Made by a program: the position numbers and the translations under genes. The notes beneath the pieces were generated by a model. The model had not been told where the DNA came from, searched no databases, and was given only the letters and a program-made list of their open reading frames with translations. Source: Populus alba (taxonomy: Eukaryota; Streptophyta; Magnoliopsida; Malpighiales; Salicaceae). From it: 64,000 bases of DNA. This document shows, in pieces, positions 34,481-48,479 of this stretch (position 1 is its first letter; the number at the start of each line of letters is the position of its first letter). The stretch is taken from the NCBI RefSeq assembly GCF_005239225.2, contig NC_133286.1, positions 18,118,572 to 18,182,571 on the forward strand, given 5' to 3'.

Positions 34481-37400
34481 TAAACTTGTGATCAGGGTTA
34501 AGTAATAAGAAGCAACTTGAAACAAATAATAATGCATAATTTTCAAGTAACATAATATTGAAAGACAAAGTTAAAAATAAAAATATTCAATTAAAATAAG
34601 GTAAAATAAAAGACACTGAATGAACCCAAGTCAACTTATTAAACTTGTGATCATGTCATGCATCCCATTGGATTTAATAATTTCTTATCTCTTAGATTAC
34701 TTTTCATTTGATCACACAACAAGCAGGTGTAACACTCTTTATATATCAAATAAAAAAATAAAAAGAACAAATAGGATAAGTGCACAGGACCAAATAAAAA
34801 AACTTTAAGATGATGAAAATGCAAGAAATAAACTATTAAATAACCAATGATGATTTAAATAAAAACTTTAAGATGATTAAAATGCATGAAAAAGAAACAT
34901 TTAAAACAAATTAACGTTCAAACTAGGCATGTGGGCCTACTTAAGTGCCTAACTCATAAAAAGGTGCTTGGTCCATGCATATTACTTTTTTTTCCCTAAA
35001 TATTAGTCCCTCAATTTTATTTTTTAAAACGATGTGGTCTACGTCTTCAGAATCTAGTGATTAGAGAGTCACTGAAAAATCAAGGTAAATATATTTCATG
35101 TCCCAGAATTCATTTTCAAGTCATTTTTCTAATATAAAATACTTAAAAAATATCACAAAGATCTTGAAAAACTCGTTTATAGTATAAAAAACCCAAAAAC
35201 CTATCCAAAAATCCAAAATCAACATGAATTCAAAAAACTTATTGAGCTCAGATTTACCATCTCATGCGAGGGGAAAGGCCAAAGTATAAACCAACGAATC
35301 TCCTCTCTTCGATTGGAACTTATTGACATCAAATCAACCTTTTTCATAGTTAAAATCAATATTAACCAATATTTTCTTACTCTACAACTAGAATACAATG
35401 ACTTTCTCTCTTATCTCTCAAACTAGAGACTAAAAAATAGAAAAAGGTGAAGTTTTCGATTGAAATTAGTTTTTTCAAAACTATAAGAACTGAAAACTTA
35501 TCATTTGAAAAGTATGACGATTAGAGTTAATTTTTCTTATGTCAATTTTGAAACAACAACCTATATTCCCCATCTTTTATTTACTTTGGTTCATCTTTTA
35601 ATCGTGCTCTTTGTTAACAACTATGAAGCAATTAGCCATCAATTTGGCTAGAAAAGGACTCAATCAAAGAGAAAAAAGTTTGTGTATCAAAATAAATAAG
35701 AAATATTATTGCTACAATACAATCCATTGTGTGAGAAGTTACTAGAATGGCACATAAAAGTATACAACTATACATCGAGGTGATGGATGGATCATCGCAA
35801 ACCTGTAAATGCCCGGTGACTGGATACATAGTAAAAAGAAAGATAGATAAAGGGAGACCAAGAGTGGTCAAAGTCACTTCTAAGCGTGATAATTAATTGA
35901 GGTGATTGTAGAGGTTAAAACACGCAAGATCATGATGGTGTATGCCGGCTCTCCACTAGAGGATTTAAACCCCTTGCATTTAGCCATTTACCACCGTGTT
36001 TCCAGCAAAAAGCAGCTCCCTCTTTAAACACAGATATGGAGAGTGGAAAATTTCACAGATGCATCTCACTCGCGACAAAACAAGACAGTTAAAAAAAGCT
36101 CAAAATTCTAATTATAGCCCAACTACTAATACAATACTCGAAGTGAAAAACCAAGCGTACGATATCAAGTGTCCCTTCTCGATACCTAACCTAGCTCGAA
36201 AACTGGGAGGCTATGGAGATTGGCAAAACAGAGCTTTACCTTGTAATTCTTGACAATATTTTTTTTAATAAAGATTCTATTAACAATAATTAAAAGATGG
36301 GGCATGCACTTGAACGATATTCCCTTAAGCAAAGCTCTCTCTTTTTTTTTTTAACGAGGTTGCATTTGACTGGGGATTTTTATCCATTGACTCACTAGGA
36401 TACTGTCTAGATTTTCTTTCCCTATGAGAGTGAGAGCAATCCGTATGAAAGAGTTGGTAATGCACTTGAAACAATCCATAAAGTTGTTTAGTCAACAAAA
36501 TCTCTTGATGGAGCTCACCCCAATAATGGAGCAATCCATAGTTTTCCTTGGGTTTTTTTTTTAAAAAAAAAAGCTAAAAAGTTAAAAACCCTATATTACC
36601 ACATACTTTTCAACATCATCTTGTTTATTTTTCGGGATTTTCTGCTTGCGATAGCTGCAGTGTAGAAACCAGCCGCAATACTCAGCACATAGCTCAGTCT
36701 GTATTCTTCCCTTCCCCTTAGACTTGAGTTTCAAGTTCTCCAGGGAATCCTATTTACCAAGAAGGAAAAGGGAAAGAGAGAGATAATCAAGGCCCTAATA
36801 AACTTCAAAGAAAGAAGCACTTTTGTGTAATGAAACGAAAAGGTGATATAGCTCCATAATCATGATTCTATAGTCTCGCAATCACGAGCTGCACACTTCC
36901 ACCATAGCTGGCCCACGAATGCCATAAAATGTAGGTGAGGAACCAGGCATGACTTGAAAGCGGCGTGTCACTCCCAAAGTTATCAAATATTTTAACTTAA
37001 ACCTTGTTTAAAGACTTTTCCATAAAGTTCATTTGACCCATAAAAATAATTGTTTTGTTTTAGCTTATTTTCAGATTTATTGTTTGTGCTTTTATATTGA
37101 TAATATATTAATATTAATTATGAAACTTAGTTTCTCCCCTGAAAAAATTAAAAAAAAAGAAGAATTATTCTTAACATCGCGAATGATTCCTCATTTAATG
37201 TAAATATGGAAAGCAATATTCTTTTATACAACAAGCATATGTTACATTGAATATCAGGATTCTTGACAAAAATTTCACCACTTAAAAAATGGCTATTTTA
37301 GAGTCTTTTTAGTACAATTTATTCTCAATCTTTTTTTCTTTAATTTCATCATTTCAAAATTACTTAAAACATAGAGAATAGATAATAAATGAAGTTATAG

Positions 37401-38379
37401 ACATGTTTGTATAAGAAAATGAAAAATTAAGAGTATGTTTATTTTTGTGTTTCAAAAGCATTTAAAAAAATAAAAAAAAAATATTTGCTTCAAATTAAAA
37501 AATTTTATGTCTTTAAATTATTTTGATATTGATATAAAAAAAATAGATTTAAAAAAATAAAAAAAATAATTATTTTAATATATTTTCAAGTAAAAAACAT
37601 TTTAAAAAATAATTATTATCATAATATCAAACTAGTTTAAAAGAGAGAAGGATTGTAGACTTTTCAATTTGTATCACACGATAATATAAAAGGAGATTAA
37701 AGAAACGTAAAAGGAACTACAAGAGATTGCAAAATAAAGTAAAAGAGTTGAAACGAAAAGCTTGATTTGAAAAGAGAGAGATCGGTTGATGTCCCTTCCA
37801 TTACTTGCTGGTTAGTCCCTGGTGTTATATATAATTCATCTTTAATTCTATGCAAGAATTCCTTACAGCTTGAAATCCGAGTCAGAAAATTGATGAAACC
37901 TTCCATTTTGAACAACATGATATAGACAAATAGGCAGATCATTTAAGATTAAAATAACTGGCACTGAAAAAATCATTTTAACATTTTTTAAGAAGACTAA
38001 ATTTAGTTTTCATTAGAAAAAAAAAATTATAGCTCAAGCATTGCTAGTATGTGAACCTTGTAGAAATCTTATCTAATGCAGAAAGACTACCAAAAAAATG
38101 CAAAATACTTCTAGCCTACAATACAATCAAGAAAAGATAACAAAAGGATGAACGAGCGTCTTACATGTGCCTTCATCCTTAGCTATCAGTAGTTTTTCCT
38201 GTTTTTAATACAAAATATTTTTTTTTGTTTTATAATTTTTGCAATGTTTTAACAAAAATCAGGTATTTTAATATTGAATTTGTATCTTTATAGTATAAAA
38301 ATACAAACCAATATTACACAAAATATATATATAAAAAAAACACGAGAAAATCACAAATGTTTTTAGAAAGATTTTTAAA
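34481..38379. other. AT-rich repeat-laden spacer
   Basis: No supported gene. It includes a MITE-like copy (37435-37630) and less AT-rich patches (35800-36240, 36620-36960) whose short frames I cannot assign. Confidence 0.45.
37435..37630 (+). repeat. MITE-like dispersed repeat, diverged copy
   Basis: It resembles 23926-24134: a TGTTT start, TTTTGATATTGATAT core, TTTTCAAGTAAAAAACATTTT and a decayed end. Confidence 0.45.
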
Positions 38380-39838
38380 TTTTTTTTTAAAAAAATTGGG
38401 GTCGGGTTGGACTCGATCCAGAAATTTGGGTTGGGCCAGAAACGGCCCGACCTAATGTTCGTTGCATGAACAGTGAACATGAATTATAATTCATGTCTAC
38501 TGTTCACTCGGTAGACAGCGAGGAAAAGGAAGAAGAAAGGGAAGGGGAAAGAGGTTGACCTCCGGTGAAAGCTTAGTTGTGATGAGGAGGTTTGGCCAAT
38601 GGCTCAGTAGGCTTTGGTGGAGGGAATGGTGGCCGATGGAGGTTGATGGTGATGGAAGAAGAAAAGTTGCAGAGGAGAGAGGCTTGACGATTGTGGTGGT
38701 TGGTCTGCCATTGGTGAGGATTTGGGTTCGTAGGGAGGCTGCACTGCCATCTGTTGGTGGAGGAGAAAGGTGTTTGTGGGGGCTTCAGGAGCTGAACACA
38801 CGGTAGGGAGAGGAGGAAGGGAGGAAAATGTTGGTTGGAACTGGAAATGGCTGGTTTTTAGGCTCACTTTGAACCAAATTTTCTCCCCCTCTAGAGCATG
38901 AAGATAAAATCTATCTATAGGCGGTGGAAGAGGGACGCTTTCTCTTTTCTGGTGCCAAATCTCAGCCATTGGTTCGACCCAAAAGCATCCTAATCATTGG
39001 CTCAAAGTAACAATGATGAACTATTAATTTTGTGCAAGAAAAATGGTTAGTCGAGTTGGCCACTTTAGGGCGATGCCACCACCTTTACAGCCTCGATCAG
39101 CCCGAACGTCTTACACTTTCATGTAGTCAAGTGTCGGAGGATCGTTCGAGTGCAATATTCATTTAATTTGGGGAAGAAATGAGGCGTCAAACGCTTGGGG
39201 AAGGAAACCCCTCGAGCAGCCTCTCTGAAGAAGAAGATGAACAATATTTCTACTAATTACGCTTTAGTCCTTTAATTTGTGATTTATCTCTAATTAAACC
39301 CCTGATTAACTTTAATTCAAACCTAAGATTTCAGCGTCTTTTTTCAGTTTGGTTCTTGGTTTTGAATTTATTTAATCAAATCCTCTATTGGTCATTAAAC
39401 TTTAATATTTATGCAATTAAGCCCCTGATTTGACCATATCAACTCTTAAAAATTGTAATTGACCCCTAAACTTTAATTTCTTCCAATTAAAGCTTAAATT
39501 GACTTTAAAAATCAATTTTTCTTGAAATCAAATCCTCTATAAATTCAATTAAACCTCTAATATAATTTAATTAAGTCCATAAACATCATATTTTGGACAT
39601 TTATTCCTCAAATTGAATTTTTTTTTTGGTCAACAAGGCTCTCAATGATATACTATAAAATTTCATTTTTTGTATTTTTAAACCTCATCAACCAAATTCT
39701 AGCCATTTTCTAGACGCTCCGGCATCCTCCTCTCACAGTTATTATTTTTTGGATTTTTTTAGTCTAAATATATTTTTGATTTTTTAGAAGAAAAAAAAAG
39801 GTGAATTTGAGGAATAACCTAAAAAATAGGATATGACA
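38380..39838. repeat. Probable LTR-retrotransposon-derived block
   Basis: A GC-richer segment (38395-39230) with GGGTTGGGCC and AACAGTGAACATGAA / CTACTGTTCAC inverted motifs is followed by ~400 bases of repeated phrases such as AATTAAACCCCTGATT and AATTGACCCCTAAACTTTAA. It ends at GGATATGACA near 39838. Plant gypsy LTRs and leaders often look like this. Neither a matching second LTR nor coding domains are present, so a solo LTR is possible. Open frames in the GC-rich part on both strands show no family features. Confidence 0.4.
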
Positions 39839-42800
39839 ATTATAATGACAGTTTTCTTTAAGAAATGTATTACATCTATGAACAGATCGTTGGATTTTTC
39901 ATCATTGCATTTCAAGCCCCGATGCTCTTATTTGAGCCAATTTTGCTACTTTTCCTCATTATCTTCAAAATTATTGTTTATTTTTGGATTTTATACTAAT
40001 TTCTTTTATGACTTAGGATTCTTGTTTTGTTTTCTAGTCTAGATATTTTTTTCTAGCCTATAAAAAGACATTAAAAACCCCTTTAAAAGACAGATGTGGT
40101 CATATTATTGTTTAAGAAATAAAATAAAGTTTTTAGGGCTCATGTGTTTGAATCCGAACTCAGCTTGTTTTATATCTTTATATGATTGTTGTTGTTTATT
40201 TACGGTTCTGCTTGTTTTAATTTCTTTGCCTAAACAATTAAGAAATTTTAAATTTTAAAGGTATTTTAGATGTTGCATTATACAAATAAAAAGTTAAAAA
40301 ACTATTCTATCTCTATTCAATATTGTAATGATAAATAAATCATGTGAAAAAAATAATGTTACCCTAGAAAACAAGTTATATGACCTCAACTATGAATGAC
40401 GAAATGATAATTTTACATGAGTGAGTGTATAATATATTCTTCATCTCTTTAGCTTTTGTTTTAATTAACAACTCACTAAACGCCCACAGATCAGAAAACT
40501 AGAACTCGCTAGATCTATTACAGAAGAGACAATTTCAATCAAGAATCTAACCTAGGCTTCACCTAATCAACGTCCTTTTCCTTCACACCACCACATGTCG
40601 CCTAGACTTGAAATACCTCCGACAAACTTCTCCCTCCGAGTCCAAATTCTTCCTCCGCTACCACCATTCCTTCACAAATAACATGAACAAATCCTTCCCT
40701 AGTCACCTAGCTAGTACCAGCTGAAATACCCTTACAATTGGTGTTTCCATTAACACCACATGGAGGAGGTCATTAACCTAAAGAAAACCTCCATCTCCTG
40801 ATTTATTTATTTGAATTGACATCTTTTACTATGTTAAACTATTGATAGATCTTTCTTTTTTGTTTGGATTAGCGTCCATTGGTTTTTTCTTTTCTTTTGA
40901 TGCTAATACATGTTAGTTTATTTATAAAAGTTACTTTGATCAAAACACAGCCAAAATTTTACACACACGCACGCACCACTCACAAACAAACAAAAATTAT
41001 TTCACGCTTTAATGCAACAAGACAATCTGTTCATGTGACTTAATTGTAATGAATTTGTGCGGATGGTGGGTATTACTAGCTAGAATACTGGAGTTCCTTT
41101 TCCGAGGATTTACAGCTTCGCGTAAAAAAGAAGGGGTGCTTAGGATTTCGATGGCAAAGCTTTCAAATTAATCTTGGAATATAGATAAAAGTAGCAACTA
41201 AGAGCCAAAACTGGAAAGGACCAAGAAACATGTTGGGTCCTTTTTAAATCCCATGAATCTTCACTTCCCATGCATAAATAAAACAGATCATTTGACAAAA
41301 GGTGTGTAGAAAGGAAAGAGTCAAACGGACCCCCTGGTTACATGGAACAAAAGGTGAATAAGTTTGATAAAAAAAGTGGAAATCCACCTACACAAAGCCG
41401 AGTTTTTTGCCCCATTTGCCTTTGTTTTGCTCTTTTACTTTTGGCTTCTCTAGAACCATATTGCAAAAAGATTGCTGTAGCTAGAAACACATTTTGGCAA
41501 AAAAAGGGAGCCCAAAGTTAAAAGGTTCCGCCCCTTCCCAACCTTCAAAGCCAAGAAATTATTAGTAAATGGTAGCATTTCTTTCCGGTTTAATGTCGTG
41601 CTATTAATAATTGAATAAAAGTCTTTCGAGGGAGCGTGGCAGTGATGAAGGTCGAAGATCATGCTCAGAATTTGAGGCTGGTTGCTCTGCTTTTCCTAAG
41701 TTTGTCATCATGGTGACAAATGGAGAGTGCGAACACTGTTGTTACACATGGTGCTAATGATAAATTAGCGGTAGTCTCCCCTCTTAAATTCAAGTGATTT
41801 GACCTATTTCTTGGACCCAAATGGCGGTGAGAAAGGGACACCTGCCGCCATGAGTATAATTGTATAAGTCGTTAGATTTATTATTATTATTATTATTTGT
41901 AATTTGTCAAAAATATTAATTACAAATACTTGGTTCGAGGGACGTAGGAGGCAGGGATGGCGACGTGCGGGGCTGTGGGTGTATGGCCCATTAACCATTT
42001 ACCTTCCTTATTTGCTATGAAAAGCTTCGGTCCGCTAAGAAATTATTCTTCAAACATGAACCCAAGACAGACACGGCCCATACCCATTCATTCCCGCTTG
42101 AAAATTGTTTTTCACCATTTTCTTTTTAGTCTTTTTTGGAAACATTCATCTTGCTCCTTATATTTCGTGTTTTCTTGCATGTAAGTTCTCGTATTGAAAG
42201 TTTTTAATCCTCGTTTTTATTGGAAAACATATTCTGGTCCCTGTGTTTTAAGTTATTTCAATTAGATTCCTATATGTCCAACTTTTTTTTTTAATTTAGC
42301 CGATGTTAACAGGGTATGAAGTGCATGTTCATACTCAAAATCATATTATATGGTATTTCTTTTCTGCTAAGAAATTCATTTTAATGTATTTTAAAGTAAA
42401 AGAATACCATGCACCACAAGAGAGGTTAAGATTTAAGATCCGACTCCGTAAACAGTCTCTTGTATCAACCCGTAAAATTTTGACAGTTATTCTTTTCAGT
42501 GAGCATATTATCTTTCTGTCACTCAATGAACTTGGTTCGTTGGTGTTCTTGCAAAACAAGAGAGGTTAAGATTTAAGTTCCTACTCTTAACTATGACAGT
42601 ATAATCCAAGCAAAGAAAACATACATAGATCATCCTACTTCCTTTTGTCCCATTTTAATACACATAAAACCAACTCGAAAAACAATGCAGTCGTATAGAG
42701 ATGTCAAGTATTTTCACAAGTGCATTCCTAACTTTGCAGCCATGCTGCTTATATCCAGGCAGAATTGGTGGGAGCCATTATGTAAAAGAGATAGTTGTAT

Positions 42801-43355
42801 TCTAAAAGTTCTTCGTTTCTAGTTTTTGAACAGCTGCTGTATGCATGTTATGCTGATCCAGAATAGACAAGGACCTTTCGTCGCAAATATAGCTCTTAAA
42901 CTGTTACTTATGGCGCAGTCTTCTGTTTCTTTTCATCAATATTCAAGAAAAAAAAGATTCCTTCAAAATTCTAATTCTATGCATGGAAAAGTGTTTAATA
43001 TGTATTCAGAAGTGGAATAGAACTGGTATTCCTTCCACTAAAGGACAGACAGGTCACTTTGTTTTGGATATGTTATGAATCACTTTCTCATATAACTTTG
43101 GAAATTCAGTTCACGCAAGTCAGTAACGTGACTCGGTGTTTGAACTCGTGAATGCCTGATTTCCATTGCGACGTCTGAGAAGAGCTCTTGTGCCTTACTT
43201 TTCTTCCTTGTCTTTTTATACAGTTTGGCTGTTAACGTACGTATGCTTTTCGAAAACGAGGAGTGAATGGATGCATATCAGATGATTTATTCTTTCAGTT
43301 TAATTTGAACAATATGAAATCTGTACAATTGGAAACGGCAATCTTATAGGACTCG
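39839..43355. other. Spacer without a supported gene
   Basis: AT-rich with mixed patches. CAAGAGAGGTTAAGATTTAAG occurs twice about 140 bp apart (42418 and 42558). The last few hundred bases next to 43356 are the 3' side of the Nudix gene. Confidence 0.45.
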
Positions 43356-45942
43356 TTAAACCTGCACAAAACATTTACTAGAGGACTCCTCAAGGTGCTG
43401 GACCCCAGATGGTCCTCCCAAGTAGTTTGGTGACAGCATTGCACTCTCCTCCTTGTTATCAGAAACTGGAATCATATGAATCTCTGCCAGATCTGCTCTT
43501 CTAGCAAGGTCCTTGCTTCTCAAAAGAGAAGTCAGAAAATGTTTCAGAGCATCTCTCATCCAATCGTACCGGCAGTGTTCAAATGCTTCGTGTAGTGTCA
43601 GCTTTAGCAGATGAAAACAAATGGGCTTATAATTAAGATACCATGATAATTTCTCAAATTTCCATTATAGGTAAAGAGGAAGCACTAACCCATTTCCTTT
43701 TGTAACTAGCCTGTCCTGGCCAGTGGTCAAGCTCTTCAGTCACCTGCAGCGCAAACATATAGCCTCGACAACCTCCTGCAAGGCTGCAGCTATTCTGGCT
43801 GCTCTTGCTTCGAAACTCCCAGACTCCCAATGGATTTTCCTGTGATGAGCAGAAACACTTTCATTTTGATGCATACTTAAGAGTTATAACCTCCTGGATG
43901 CATATATACCGGTCAGGAGTGAGATTTCCATTTCAAACTTCTCTACTATCTAAATAAATAGATATCGATCATTTATTTCTACATGATTCCAGAAAACCAT
44001 ACGTGATCGATTATCTGGTCTAATCTTATCCTAAAAATAACAAAGTTTAGAACATAAAACAACCTCATTCAGGTCTTTTGAATTCAAGTTTTTAAGCTGA
44101 AATCTAGTAGTTTAAGCAAGGAGTAATGCCTCTTTCAGATTGATACATTTCTGCCTAGGTAATACAGTATGAAATTTATATGCAGCACTAGGGTCATTTC
44201 ATGTACAAGATAATTTGATTTAATAAAGCAGAAATCAAGGAAAATATTCTCCCTGAAATTCATTTGTTTTGTCTTTAAATTAACAGCAAGTTGTTCTTTT
44301 TACCCAAGTAAGCTCGTGTCTCAGATAAAACTGATCAATTGTTCAACGCCAGCAGGTGGGAAAATAAATTCTATTCTACCTGATCCCATCCATCCAAAAT
44401 AAGGCTAAAGGCAACATGGAATTAGGACTTAATCTTAATGGTAATAAATCTCACGATTTAGTTCTCGTTGGAAATGGTAGAGGCAACTAGATAGAAATAT
44501 GTTTAAACCACCCCATTCAGAAAATTATGCGAATATTATTCGTTATTGATAGCAAAGCATTTGAAACAGAAGAGTTTTGCCTCTCCCGAATAAGGAAAAA
44601 GATAGACCTACATCAAGTATCCCTTTCACTCCGGCTTCCTCGATGGCTTCACGACATGCAGCTTCATCAAGGGTCTCATCATTCTCCCATCCACCCTGCT
44701 AATCAAAAGATGAGATCAGTATTGATGACTTTGAACAATATTGACAATACTGTCATGCCTCTTACAAATGTAAAAATTTTCTATCTCAGTTGTCGAACAT
44801 GGAAAGGAAGAAGATAAATACTTTTGGGAACACAAGATCATCACGTTTTGGTGTTGAAATCATGAGAACAAGAACCCTGTCCTCCACATCGCAGCCTTGA
44901 TCCTCAACATTCTTTTCAAGTTTGTAGGGAATGCACCTGGTTCTCACATAGCAATCAGATTAGTGCAATGCAATAAAAACATCCGTAGAAACAAAAATTG
45001 AGAATTAAATTTTTCGTAAAAAGCAGGTTAACACAAGAATCACGCTCCATGTGTCAAGTAATCCACCAAGACAATTCTCAATAACATGTCAACAACATCA
45101 CAGCAAAGTTACTATAGTTTCCTAATTGTTCAGGTCCCGTGAAGTTCATAATTGAAGGATGAATCTGTCACCATGCTTAAGAATGTTGCAAAAGCATATC
45201 GAAGCTGTCCCAGAAAGATAATTTTCCCTTAAAAATGGCAATTAATTCAGCTTGTTGAAAAAACAAAACTTTATTTTTCTATGTTGAAATTCATTCTTCG
45301 CAGTCAAATTAGCAGCAGCATTCCTATCAAGTAATATAGCTATTAAAATTGGTGTCGTATACAAAGACAAAATAGCTAGTGAACAATTTTTCTCAGCATA
45401 GTAGAATGATATGGACGGCCATCTGAGCAATTTTCTCAGCATAGATCCTGTCTGTACTCCGTACACTGTACAAGAGTCCCGCCATTTTGGATGAAGAAGA
45501 TGGACACGTAATGACTATCCATATTCCATAATACTGAATATCTTATCCATAAACTTGTATAACAGCAGAGTAAACAGAGAGTCAATGCTTGGGGTCCAGG
45601 TCTATAAATATGTTTATCACCAACAAATTTACGTAAAACGAAAAATATCTGCTTAATTACACCTTAATCGTAGCACTACATCGCTTCTAAAGAAACGACA
45701 AAATTCAACACAGAGAAGCCCCAGAAGGGAACTTGCTGACATACGCAGTGAAGCTTTCATTAATTTCCCATTTGTGGACTTATTATGGATTGTGCAATCA
45801 ACCTTAAGAAAACAAAACCGGAACTAGGAAAATTAACACCGAACAGAATTTAAAGCAAAAGTTTTACGTACCCGGCCACAAGCCTAAATTGATCCACGTA
45901 ACGTTGTCTGTGTCTTCCTGTTCTTGCTAACAAAGCAGACAT
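43356..45942 (-). CDS. Nudix hydrolase (NUDT4/12/13-like), five exons
   Basis: Coding exons on the minus strand are 45942-45872, 44936-44822, 44695-44612, 43839-43690 and 43601-43356, all GT/AG. They total 666 nt, or 221 residues, slightly longer than the ~200 of Arabidopsis relatives. The full Nudix signature GX5EX7REUXEEXGU is present at 63-85, with the metal-binding REAIEE at 77-82. VLVLMISTPKRDDLVFPKGGW leads into it. WEFRSK, GYMFALQVTEELDHWP and the CRYDWMRDAL helix follow, as in plant NUDT12/13. Such enzymes hydrolyse diadenosine or diphosphoinositol polyphosphates; the substrate here is inferred only by family. Basic residues near the N terminus might direct it to an organelle. No lesion is seen. 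Confidence 0.93.
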
Positions 45943-48479
45943 GATGATGTATCCTTGGTCTACTAACAGTAGAAAATATAGAAACAAAGAAAATGACAAA
46001 AATCTAGCAGGAGTAACAAGTTCAAGCACTGCATAAAATGCTTGCCTTGCCCTTTCCCTTTAGTGATGGAAGAGCTATCTGTGGGTAGCAAGCAAAAATA
46101 GATAAAAAAGATTGAGGTTGACACCAACGACGAGGTATAAGAGAAGTAAGCTAAACGAAAGAGAGGGGTTTAAAAAGGGAAAGTGCGTAACCGTGCGGTC
46201 AATAATGGCAACTGAAGAACTGAATGACTCGACGTATCAGACAAGTTGCAAAACATGGAATTGCTGGCTATGCTCCTTCAGGGAAATAGCGGTTTCTGAA
46301 TTCTCATTAGACTTGAACTACAATAGGGATAGGAATCAGGGGAGGAAATCAACTCTGCCTGCTATCCCCTGTTTACTACTAGTAAATTGCCAGATAATGC
46401 TGTTGTTTGGTACCTATCTGACTAGGACTTGGAAGAGGACAGCAGCTTCTTTAATCATATGATTTTGACATTTCCTTTCATTTACCCGGTCACAGAAAAC
46501 AAAAGGATTAAAATTATTTTATGGAATTATCTTTCTCGTTAAAAGTATTCTTGGCAAATTATGTTGTCTGCCGATACTGCAAATATATGTGTGCGCTAGC
46601 TAAGATGACAATTGTATGCATAAACATGAAAATCAAACGTAAGAAACCCGATGAAGCTCTCATAATTAGTAAGAAACAGCCTGGGGTGAAGATGGTGTCT
46701 AATGAAATGTGTTGCTTGTTTCTCAATACGGTTGATGTATTCAAAGAAGATGGCTAATCATTTTCCAGATTTTAATTTTTTCTCGACCATTTAACTTAAA
46801 ATAATCCATGAGATTATTTTAACTACTCATCCCTTCTTAGTGATCAATGATGAATCGACTGCGCGCTCCACCTTAACAGGTCTTGGCCATAGACCCCTTT
46901 TACGGGAATGGCACCTCGTCCCTCTTTAAAGAGACTTGGCCTTTTGTCCTTCTTTGGTGAATTGATAGCTACCCATCCCTTCTTGATGAACCGACCTCGC
47001 ATGCCTTTTAGTACGACCTGGCTGTTCACCTCTCTTACAGGATCGGCATCTCTCCCCATCTTCTTGAGACCTAACTGTTCGCCCCTCCTTTTGGACTGAT
47101 TGCTCGTCCCTGTTCCATGGGACCTAGTCATTGACCTCCATACGAGATTGGCATCTTGATGCAGGTAGGTTTAAAGAACTTGATAGTTCTGAACAGGCAG
47201 CAGTCTATCTGTATCAAACAAAAAATCTAGCAGACTTGATTATGGACTAATTAGACATAATTAAGTTTTAGAAAGACATTTTTGGGCAAAACGACCAATC
47301 TGACAAAGAAAGCCTATAATTTTCAATCTAAACATTAAACCACACTTAAATTTAATTAGAAGATTATACAGACTAAGTTATTACATGGAGTGATCGGGTG
47401 GTTATAACTAGTTGAGATCCAAAAGACCTTCAAATTATGTTTGGAAGATGTTTTTGGTAATTTTGTTGTTTTCCTTTTCTTTTTTTTTGGATTTTTAGTT
47501 TGATTTTAGATTTTTTATTATTTTTTCTATTTGATTTAGGATTCTGATTTTTCTAACTTATAAAAGTTGGTTTCTAGATTATTTAAGGAGTTACAAATCT
47601 CTTAATAAAAACCCAATAAGGATTTTTATGCTTAAGGCTCTTTTTCAGCAAAATTCTTTCTTCATGTTTGTTTTCTTCTTATCAAGTTTGTGTTGGTTTT
47701 TTCAAGACCCGTACATTTAGCAGAAATGGTAAATTTAAAATTTTTAGGGAGTCTCAAAAATCTCGTTAGACAGATCTAAAGTTGTTGAGGGTTTAAGTAA
47801 AAATTATCTAAAGATAATGTTCTATTCAGCTTTGAATATTTGTTTCAATACTGGGTTTTTGCAAACCACAAACTATTCAAATGTCCGGCCTCTAACGATA
47901 ATCCATATGAATTACTAGAGAGAAATTTTTTAAAACCTTTTAAAAGAGAAGGTTTGTTATACCTCTGAATATTAACCTTTTTTTGTGTTTTAGGTGTTTC
48001 TATATTGTACTTTACTTTTTTTCTTATAAAAAATAAGAGGCATAATATTTTATTTATAAGAAAACTTAAAAACCCTATTAATATCAAAATACTAATTTTC
48101 CCCTTAAATAATATCACATTTATTATTTTAAAATAATTTTATAAATTTTTTTAACCAAGTCCCTATTTGATTTTTCTATGTCTAGAATTGTAATACATGT
48201 ATTAATTACATTTAGGTCTTCAATTTCTAAAACTTATTTATAATCAAGTCACACTTGATCAATCATTCCATTTTAATTTTTAACAAAGATTCCTATATAT
48301 GTGGCCCATTAGATTCCCTAATAAGTTGTCTAGGATATAAATCATAATTCTAAATAAAATAAGATTAAATAAAATAAACAATTTAATTTATTATCAATTT
48401 AAAAATTAATTAATTTATATTTGAAGATCGAATACAATCTTTAGAACCTTGTCATGATCCTCAAAATATTAGAAAAGTC
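45943..48479. other. Nudix promoter side and spacer
   Basis: The Nudix leader and promoter lie in the first few hundred bases. A GC-richer patch at 46850-47160 has loosely repeated phrases and open frames on both strands, but no recognised domain. The remainder is AT-rich and could include LTR remnants of the neighbouring copia fossil. Confidence 0.4.

Noticed and set aside
38604..38969. 121-codon Pro-rich minus-strand frame and an overlapping plus-strand frame
   Set aside because: Both lie in a GC-richer block that looks repeat-derived; neither shows domains or splice context.
46844..47131. 95-codon minus-strand frame and an overlapping plus-strand frame in a GC-richer patch
   Set aside because: Loosely repeated sequence with open frames on both strands; no domain or splice signals support a gene.
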